Below are positions 8,701 through 12,274 of a stretch of 12,274 bases of DNA, in pieces (the first letter of the stretch is position 1; each line of letters starts with the position of its first letter). Under the pieces are notes generated by a model that was not told where the DNA came from, ran no database searches, and saw only the letters and a program-made list of their open reading frames with translations. The stretch is from Oscillospiraceae bacterium. GTDB taxonomy: Bacteria > Bacillota > Clostridia > Oscillospirales > Oscillospiraceae. A program made the position numbers and the translations under genes. The DNA is taken from positions 1 through 12,274 of the forward strand of contig JAGBGB010000262.1 in NCBI GenBank assembly GCA_017936205.1, given 5' to 3'.

Positions 8701-11700
8701 CTACAACCATGCTGTAAAGCTGGATCTCCATGCTGCAGACGCAGTTGCGGAGGATGGCAGCTATTCCGGTATCGCCAAGGTTGAGATCAAGATCCTTGAT
8801 ACTGTCACTAAGTACGAGGAGACCCATGAGCTGTACAGCTATGAGATCCTCCGTAATGAGGACGATACTGTAAAGTCCATTGTGATCAAGGACAGCACCA
8901 ATGGGGACTCCACCATTGAAGGGGAGAACCTTCCTTCCTTCGAGCAGTTGAAGGCAACTTGGGCAGGGCAGTATACTGTTACTCCCGGCTTCGATACCTT
9001 CAACCATATTACTGAGGTCACACTTCTTGTTACGGATATGGCAGGCAATATTCAGGTCAGCGCTCCCTTCCGTATGGAATTCGACCTGACTGCTCCTGAG
9101 ATCCATGTGACCTACAACGAGACAGAGCCTGTCCGTTATGAGGACGGTGTTGCCTACTTTGCTCATTCCAGAAGTGCTGTGATCACGATCTTCGAGCGTG
9201 AGGGCAGACTGGATCTGGATAGAATGGAAGAGCTGTTGAAGCTGAGCTATACGGCTAAGGATCGCAGAGGAAATGCCGTTGCGGATGCAAAGGTAGAGAT
9301 CGACCATAGCCAGTGGCGCTTCGTTGAGAATGTAGAGGATCCGGATCAGTCCTACTACAGCAATCAGATCCACTTCCTGTCTGATGCCAACTATCAGATC
9401 ACAGAGGTAGAGGGCTATGAGAATGCTCTTGGCTTCGCTGTTAGTGACGCTGCAGGGAACCCCAGCGCAGAGGTGGTGTACGACAACAGCACCGAGCCTG
9501 CTGTGAAGTACAACTACAGCTTCACTGTGGATACTACAGCTCCTACAGGCAGCCTGACCATGAACGACAGCATTACATGGAGCACCTTCCTGAATGTGAT
9601 TACTTTTGGTCTGTATGAGAAGGTAAGCCCCTCTGTGACTGCCAAGGTCGATGACCTGACCTCTCCCATTGATCCTGAGTCTGTGTACTATCTGATCACA
9701 GACGGCAAGATCAACGAGGGCGGCATAGCTCCCACATTAGATGAGCTGCTGAAGCAGTCCTGGACAAAGGCAGAGGGTCTTGATCTGAGCAGCATCCATG
9801 ATAACAAGCTCAGCATTTGTAAGATCCCTGAGTATACCCATGTTGTGTACCTGCAGTTCAAGGACTATGCAGGCAACCGCACAGTCATCAGCACAGATGG
9901 TGTGGTTGTGGACTTTGTCAAGCCGGAAGTCAAGATCACTGCACCCAATGCGGATGAGAGCTTCATTTATAATTCCGATGTAACTCTGAAGCTATGGGCA
10001 GGGGAGCCTGAGAATGCCTACGATTCCTATTCCGGTCTGGCATCTGTGGACTACTATGTCATGTTCCCCAACTCTACTCAGTGGGTAGAGCCTGCGGGTG
10101 GTTCTAACCTCTTTACCTTCAGCTATGACAAGGAAGCAGGTCAGCAGAATCCCTATCGTGAGCAGCTGGTTCAGACTGTTGAGAGAACGGTGGTTCTGGA
10201 TACTGCGCGGTATAACTTCAACAACTTGAAGATCAAGCTGGTTGTCAAGGATAATGCCGGTCATACCAACGAGGTGATCCGCAATATCAACATTGATAGC
10301 ACGCTGCCTCAGATTACCGTGTCCTACGACAACAACACTGCTACCAATGATACCTACTTCAAGGATCAGAGAACTGCAACCATTACGGTACGGGAGCGTA
10401 ATTTCGATCCTGCCAAGTTTGTCTACAGCACCAGCTCCTCTTCCACCGGGGCGCCGAGAATCGGTCAGTGGAGAGAGGTAAGAGCCGGCTCCGAGGCAAA
10501 TCTGGATGATCGCACCTATGAGACCAAGATCGTATTCAGTGCAGATAGTGACTATCGCTTCTCTCTCGGAGAATGCACCCTTACAGATAAGGCGGGGAAC
10601 CGCTGTGCCGGAGCTCGCTTTGTCGACGGTACTGTGGCAGGTGAGAGCTTCACCGTGGATAAGACGGTTCCCGTGATCACGGTTACCTATGATAACAATG
10701 AAGTTGAGAATGGCAAGTACTACAAGGCATACAGAACCGCTACCGTTACCATTCAGGAGCGGAACTTCCGTGACAGCTTGGTCAATGTAAGCCTGACCGC
10801 AACTCTCGATGGCAAGGGTGCCGAGGCACCTAAGGTCAGTGCATGGAATCGTAGCGGTGATGCCTTTACAGCCACCATCCACTACAATGCAGATGCAGAG
10901 TACAGCTTCGACATCGCCCTACAGGATCTTGCAGGGAATGCGTCTGCAGATTATGCGAAGGAAAGCTTCGTGATCGACACCACAGCTCCCGTGCTGGAGA
11001 TCAGCGGTGTGGAGCATGAATCTGCAAACAGCGGGGCCGTGGCACCTGTTGTCAGCTATTCTGACCTGAATCTGGATGAGAAGAACACAAAGCTGAGTCT
11101 CAATGCCGCAAATCGTGGTGAGTTCGACCATAGCCATACCACTGAGGAAATCGAGCATGGTCTGAAGATCAGCTATGAGAACTTCCCTGAGGAGAAGGAC
11201 TATGATGATATCTATGTCATGAAGGCTGTGGTAACCGACATGGCAGGCAATGTGACGGAGCAGGCAGTGGAATTCTCCATCAACCGCTTCGGCTCTACCT
11301 ACGAGATCGACGAGGCCACCCAGGCTCTCAACGGCACCTACGCTCAGGAAGCGGGAGATGTGGTCATCAGCGAGGTCAATGCCAACGAGCTCAGTGAGAT
11401 CGAGGTCACTCTCTACCGCAACAACGAGACCTACACCCTTGTAGAAGGGAAGGATTATGAGATCCTTGTAGAAGGCGGAGAAGGCAACTGGTACAAGTAT
11501 ACCTACCGTATTTTCAGCGAGAACTTTGCTGAGGACGGAAACTATCGTGTCGCTGTCCATTCCAAGGATCAGGCAGGAAATGTTGCAGAGAACTCTCTGG
11601 ATACCAAGAATATGGATATCAACTTTGGTATCGATCGCACCAAGCCCAGCATTACCTTGGGCAACCTCCAGAACGGAAAGACCTATCCCGTAGAGCTGTT

Positions 11701-12064
11701 CACAGCCAATATGCTTGTCAATGACAACCTGAAGCTGGATCAGGTTATCGTATATCTGGACGGAACGGAATGGGCAAGCTGGGACGCTGCCAAGATCATG
11801 GAGATCCTGTCCGGTGATGGTGAATTCACCTTCGACATTGACGACTTCAGCAACAATGCACATGAAGCTCGCATCTACGCAAGAGATGCTGCAGGCAATG
11901 AGCAGGAGCTGACTGTTGAGGATTTCTATGTTACCACGAACCCCGTGGTTCGCTACTACAACAACAAGCCTCTGTTCTATGGCAGCATTGGCGGCGGAGT
12001 GGGTCTGATCGGACTTCTCATTATTCTCCTTGCCAAGCGTAAGAAGAAAGACAATAACGCGTAA
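2708..12064 (+). CDS. Giant Ig-like-repeat surface protein with signal peptide and C-terminal membrane anchor
   Basis: This 3118-residue protein (roughly 340 kDa) starts with a Sec signal peptide: basic MMRNLKHR, a hydrophobic core, and a likely cut after IFA at residue 29. About residues 229-594 form four beta repeats, each ending in a strand such as ISITF or IEVTF, somewhat like divergent InlB B-repeats. From about residue 610 onward there are at least 17 Ig-like domains, marked by 12 DxAGN motifs and five variants (such as DKANN, DRAKN, DNAGH), often followed by D(T/K)xAP linkers. Three domain types recur: A (TFGLF), B (mixed) and C (ERNFD). The C-terminus is a membrane helix at about 3092-3109 followed by KRKKK, and I see no LPxTG motif. 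A long surface adhesin or stalk is likely. No lectin, vWA, protease or glycosidase domain was recognised. The Ig-repeat surface architecture is well supported; the ligand and role are unknown. Confidence 0.93.
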   Translation: MMRNLKHRILAMLLVLVLLLGMLPTPIFAEEGEGCTIVHVNEEIPVGTRIVATSLSSDDQSVIQEDWLDVIEPGVAKTLDEAGLAVNDDGISYKFTLLYPVVKVENRLIGIYGESESYTLTSEHILAPVKVKINEAASVKHTLDFGAPVGVATITSYIDLDKSSTGENWVAHRTITIDKNATTAILSCYSNYDYYFTVTGNDLQPLQTRPISISSEETTTQLADIERIYRATVKYDAQLGTVSLDGKTVQSGETLVLSEDLRLTATATANYHGITKVLLGDTEVTPPATAQNLPPKTYIIDLSAYDIASIDQISITFSRYANEQELLIDGMGTVKNQNQDELNSGIFPVTADKDHTLYFEAATEWVIQSLTVNDQALADAVGQTTYTLRYSGRRQNTIHVVFVEKTYPVTYSIGANGTVDVENEGTDLSGQGSLTLGYKLNDQIPFIIRAKENYHIASLLINGAPVMIEVDGKMVEKVWTRDDASYEGILTVGREKNTIEVTFAENIYSYSIHVKDENYGSAYLTEKSGNLILSLVPGDRCHLVSIQCRNGITGEVTSLDLSQVVQDPEHEDQFILTIEKPKYDAFYTVTFEANTISTPDPKEVNATQGVDGSYTVSYDKELPVRVHIVEDGAVVNGKKYDRYYVLVKDGTKVTFAPQSPYRKIELKTMGQGGFGGDYRSSVSFTVKKNQGYSFDEINLIERDRWSIIAKTKTERTPMIFLTDDLAPTLEILNDPGAPVYTNEDYIVNFKAAEEADDLSKQILSSGLDYLKYSIQNVTTGEYVKQDATVKFDEQGNTVPAGISINAPESGHGTFEITAIAYDKAGNASETRKLTVTISTLIPEISIDFKNAAESAPVEYENDLDWYQAVEAVITVKDPCFDAAHQQYARKVLVDIELIPQEHEALVWKQTEDKTGYYTTVALADGEYIALATAPFRYTNIAGNSAELIQFSRDGDPVPCSFGVDSDAPDAKVRVGEANTWDTLATALTFGLFYRQDNQQMVQVCVEEENLAALNYVKLPGAYVRENGLDQLDGLQAWLQLNVDQIQWTDATADWNHFAVGTPEGTELWMDLTGFTEENEEMVVLVAVIDKANNTTYCSTDGLMLDSEAPTMEMPIISETEEGVYVVTFKCADKAVAPSLTAGSHPLGGEFNTEKEYPILSGVTHLEITREYMGQTESIKMDYSELMQMTIDSAVYDAGDVRITVAAVDAAGNRSATRSITLDTHPAALELTSDRGDRFEGGYYQSLTAKVIITEERAIFDAQKVHISLIRHGELGDEPILGEHSWSASEVENTIDNKNVCLIPVLEEGYYTLTVKYNGMEEIRSFYIDTTAPQAAVEFEEQLADRLLRAVTFDAITNQNLLTSALVSDNYGIASLQYYKAPFDPKNDSFAILSEEELEMLSNEAWQEVALSNGQSAYELFEVSEDEAFVVYLKVVDLAGNVTYCNTKSVAVVDKEKPKAELHVGENTWNSLVSAVTFGLFSRETLEVSATIEDSLSGVETVEYLIQTKDEEFTNTEEILGQWIPVTEYALGESFAVCTLDQSGPYVVYLRVIDRAKNVQIVNSEGMVYDNSILSVDFTAEDADPENASQPPVEGEKIFNGDVKLSIATSETVLGIQSVILHLPVEGAVEDVILFQYEIVEENGQRYARVLDRSKPEGEQEYTIADPAPQYSQLQFSWTGSFVVPSGEFNLNDMPIGVTVTDNSGAQATTTKHISIDTDAPVVKLSYSDSFVDEEQNAPKNGFYYRGDRTLRVEVAERASNFDPTTIELNLSVKNKKGEELKNAEGELLGELLLKDIRDPANWKSQGDIHSYEYAFSVDGIYTFSELEEGAALYIRMKDKANNSNQSNSIEEGCINVAHYVLDKEPMTASLFSMDRTWDTLLSIFTFGLFSQNEEEVTGLVSDTISPLDKAYYYVSDGADAVPEKVESWTPVADMERITDDESFPVTTLEKNSKNVVYLAVMDRAGNLTKITSDGMIIDDQKPVLQGNAIAVSGGAKDYYNHAVKLDLHAADAVAEDGSYSGIAKVEIKILDTVTKYEETHELYSYEILRNEDDTVKSIVIKDSTNGDSTIEGENLPSFEQLKATWAGQYTVTPGFDTFNHITEVTLLVTDMAGNIQVSAPFRMEFDLTAPEIHVTYNETEPVRYEDGVAYFAHSRSAVITIFEREGRLDLDRMEELLKLSYTAKDRRGNAVADAKVEIDHSQWRFVENVEDPDQSYYSNQIHFLSDANYQITEVEGYENALGFAVSDAAGNPSAEVVYDNSTEPAVKYNYSFTVDTTAPTGSLTMNDSITWSTFLNVITFGLYEKVSPSVTAKVDDLTSPIDPESVYYLITDGKINEGGIAPTLDELLKQSWTKAEGLDLSSIHDNKLSICKIPEYTHVVYLQFKDYAGNRTVISTDGVVVDFVKPEVKITAPNADESFIYNSDVTLKLWAGEPENAYDSYSGLASVDYYVMFPNSTQWVEPAGGSNLFTFSYDKEAGQQNPYREQLVQTVERTVVLDTARYNFNNLKIKLVVKDNAGHTNEVIRNINIDSTLPQITVSYDNNTATNDTYFKDQRTATITVRERNFDPAKFVYSTSSSSTGAPRIGQWREVRAGSEANLDDRTYETKIVFSADSDYRFSLGECTLTDKAGNRCAGARFVDGTVAGESFTVDKTVPVITVTYDNNEVENGKYYKAYRTATVTIQERNFRDSLVNVSLTATLDGKGAEAPKVSAWNRSGDAFTATIHYNADAEYSFDIALQDLAGNASADYAKESFVIDTTAPVLEISGVEHESANSGAVAPVVSYSDLNLDEKNTKLSLNAANRGEFDHSHTTEEIEHGLKISYENFPEEKDYDDIYVMKAVVTDMAGNVTEQAVEFSINRFGSTYEIDEATQALNGTYAQEAGDVVISEVNANELSEIEVTLYRNNETYTLVEGKDYEILVEGGEGNWYKYTYRIFSENFAEDGNYRVAVHSKDQAGNVAENSLDTKNMDINFGIDRTKPSITLGNLQNGKTYPVELFTANMLVNDNLKLDQVIVYLDGTEWASWDAAKIMEILSGDGEFTFDIDDFSNNAHEARIYARDAAGNEQELTVEDFYVTTNPVVRYYNNKPLFYGSIGGGVGLIGLLIILLAKRKKKDNNA
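3392..4489 (+). repeat. N-terminal beta-repeat block, four divergent copies
   Basis: About residues 229-594 break into four units of roughly 90 residues, ending in QISITFSR, IHVVFVEK, IEVTFAEN and YTVTFEAN. Units 1 and 3 share a core (ANYHGITKVLLGD near residue 269 and ENYHIASLLINGA near 452), and unit 3 opens with YSIGANGTVDV. This resembles the divergent InlB B-repeat / Listeria-Bacteroides repeat style. It is the only part of the ectodomain without DxAGN motifs, so it is the best candidate for the exposed tip. Confidence 0.6.
5219..6034 (+). repeat. Ectodomain unit 1: C-type domain C1 then TFGLF domain A1
   Basis: C1 (about residues 838-963) is the most divergent C copy: it has KDPCFD at residues 876-881 where other copies have ERNFD. 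A1 (964-1109) starts DSDAP, carries W980 and TFGLF (TF at 988-989), passes through VIDKANNTT and ends with STDGLMLD at a SEAP linker. Confidence 0.7.
6035..7417 (+). repeat. Ectodomain unit 2: B, C2, then tandem A2 and A3
   Basis: A B-type stretch (about residues 1110-1221, ending VDAAGNRS) is followed by C2 (1222-1326, with ITEERAIFD at 1252-1260). Two A domains then stand back to back. A2 (1327-1451) has lost the Trp and reads AVTFDAI in place of the TFGLF core. A3 (1452-1570) has W1468 and an intact TFGLF. This is the only A-A tandem in the protein. Confidence 0.7.
7418..8653 (+). repeat. Ectodomain unit 3: B, C3, A4
   Basis: The B domain opens with IFNGDVKLSIA and ends with the unusual TDNSGAQA. 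C3 (about residues 1716-1859) has GFYYRGDRT and AERASNFD, with two residues inserted in the ERNFD motif. A4 (1860-1982) has W1877, TFGLF, VVYLAVMDRAGN and a DDQKP exit linker. Confidence 0.7.
8654..9925 (+). repeat. Ectodomain unit 4: B, C4, A5
   Basis: The B domain has YYNHAVKLDLHA and TDMAGNIQ. C4 (about residues 2126-2273) has IFEREGRLD in place of ERNFD. A5 (2274-2406) has W2291, TFGLY, VVYLQFKDYAGN and STDGVVVD. From W1877 in A4 to W2291 in A5 is 414 residues, almost the same as the 409 from A3 to A4. Confidence 0.7.
9926..10975 (+). repeat. Ectodomain unit 5: B, then tandem C5 and C6
   Basis: After a B domain (FIYNSDVTLKLWA to KDNAGHTN) two C domains stand in tandem, at about residues 2530-2650 and 2651-2756. 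Both have the full pattern: SYDNN or TYDNN, YFK or YYK, RTAT(I/V)T and ERNF (2563 and 2684). This unit has no A domain. The nucleotide sequences of C5 and C6 have diverged while the protein pattern is kept, so the duplication is old. Confidence 0.75.
10976..11980 (+). other. Membrane-proximal domains of the surface protein
   Basis: Three further Ig-like domains end in TDMAGNVT, KDQAGNVA and RDAAGNEQ. They lack the TFGLF and ERNFD motifs. The segment INRFGSTYEID joins the first to the second. A YYNNKPLFYG stretch just before the membrane helix is probably the linker to the anchor. Confidence 0.6.
11981..12061 (+). other. C-terminal membrane anchor with basic stop-transfer tail
   Basis: A Gly-rich then Leu/Ile-rich helix (about residues 3092-3109) is followed by KRKKK and a short tail, DNNA. 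The layout matches a sortase-type sorting signal except that no LPxTG-like pentapeptide is seen upstream. I read it as a plain membrane anchor. Confidence 0.8.
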
Positions 12065-12079
12065 GCATCCTTAAACACG

Positions 12080-12110
12080 GGGAGCGGATGGATCAACACC
12101 ATCCGCTCCC
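12080..12110 (+). terminator. Probable intrinsic terminator of the operon
   Basis: A perfect 12-bp stem (GGGAGCGGATGG / CCATCCGCTCCC) closes a 7-base loop, 16 bases after the stop codon. The tail TTAATAAAT is U-poor for an intrinsic terminator, so termination may be incomplete or the hairpin may mainly protect the mRNA 3' end. Confidence 0.75.
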
Positions 12111-12133
12111 TTAATAAATGCTGAGGGAATCGT

Positions 12134-12221
12134 TAATACTGTTTCTTGATAAAATGGTTTGAAAACCATTTTATTGCAGGATGAATATCCTGCACCGCCT
12201 ATGGCGGCAAGAACAGTATTA
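12134..12221. repeat. Compact four-way-junction palindromic element
   Basis: The ends pair as a 14-bp stem with one bulged T (12134-12148 with 12208-12221; the outer 10 bases are a perfect inverted repeat, TAATACTGTT / AACAGTATTA). Inside are three perfect hairpins: 11 bp (12149-12159/12164-12174, TGAA loop), 8 bp (12175-12182/12187-12194, GAAT loop) and 5 bp (12195-12199/12203-12207, TAT loop). No base at the branch point is unpaired. There is no convincing ORF. It could be a structured RNA, a REP- or MITE-like repeat, or a DNA cruciform site. Either strand can form the fold. Confidence 0.8.
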
Positions 12222-12225
12222 CAGG

Positions 12226-12274
12226 TTATTTCTTGGCGGCTTTGCCGCCATGCCGCTTACCAGCGGCATAATAA
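12226..12274. repeat. Second hairpin cluster, cut by the window end
   Basis: Two adjacent perfect 7-bp hairpins, TGGCGGC-TTT-GCCGCCA (12234-12250) and TGCCGCT-TACC-AGCGGCA (12251-12268), are bracketed by TTATT (12226-12230) and AATAA (12270-12274), which can pair. The closing stem may continue beyond the window. It looks like a second module of the same kind as the element at 12134. Confidence 0.65.

Noticed and set aside
6254-9373. Very long open frame on the minus strand (1039 codons)
   Set aside because: It lies fully inside the giant surface protein gene, whose signal peptide, domain repeats and anchor prove the plus strand is coding. The minus product is rich in Cys, His, Ile and Leu with no recognisable domain or ribosome binding site. 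It reflects codon bias of the repeats.
12134-12221. Cloverleaf fold read as a tRNA gene
   Set aside because: The stem lengths (14, 11, 8 and 5 bp) and loops of 3-4 bases do not match tRNA arms, and there is no 7-base anticodon loop, T-loop consensus or D-loop.
12134-12274. Hairpin-rich tail as a CRISPR array
   Set aside because: There is no repeat-spacer pattern. The palindromes differ from each other and abut without spacers.

Overview
The window looks like accessory chromosomal DNA of a Gram-positive Firmicute. The most likely source is an uncultured gut or rumen Clostridia (Oscillospirales-like); this is an inference with no taxonomic marker behind it. It rests on strong AAGGAG-type ribosome binding sites, mid GC content, a eukaryote-like Ser/Thr kinase with YRD in place of HRD, and a very large Sec-exported protein built from DxAGN-type Ig-like domains with TFGLF motifs, a style I associate with gut Clostridia.

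Layout. Four genes lie head to tail on the plus strand: a Ser/Thr kinase missing its 5' end (3-1454), a single-pass membrane protein with a cytoplasmic array of ETT-type motifs (1469-2203), a four-helix membrane protein (2200-2724) and a 3118-residue cell-surface protein (2708-12064). The junctions are a 14-base gap, a 4-base ATGA overlap and a 17-base overlap. I see no internal promoter, so this reads as one operon whose promoter lies upstream of the window. A perfect 12-bp hairpin at 12080-12110 probably terminates it. The last 140 bases hold densely folded non-coding DNA: a four-way junction with no unpaired base at its branch point (12134-12221), then a second hairpin cluster cut by the window end.

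How the genes may work together (inference). The kinase has its catalytic domain in the cytoplasm, one membrane helix and a helical outer domain that could sense a signal. The next protein has one membrane helix and carries, on the same cytoplasmic face, six copies of a Thr-containing motif in exact 12-residue phase. The motifs resemble the ETT phospho-acceptor sites of GarA/OdhI-type proteins, so this protein is a good candidate substrate and FHA docking scaffold. The giant protein has a signal peptide, four N-terminal beta repeats, at least 17 Ig-like domains arranged in a higher-order B-C-A order, and a C-terminal membrane anchor without an LPxTG sortase site. The operon therefore appears to couple phospho-signalling to display of a long surface fibre. 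No enzymatic domain or ligand was recognised in the giant protein.
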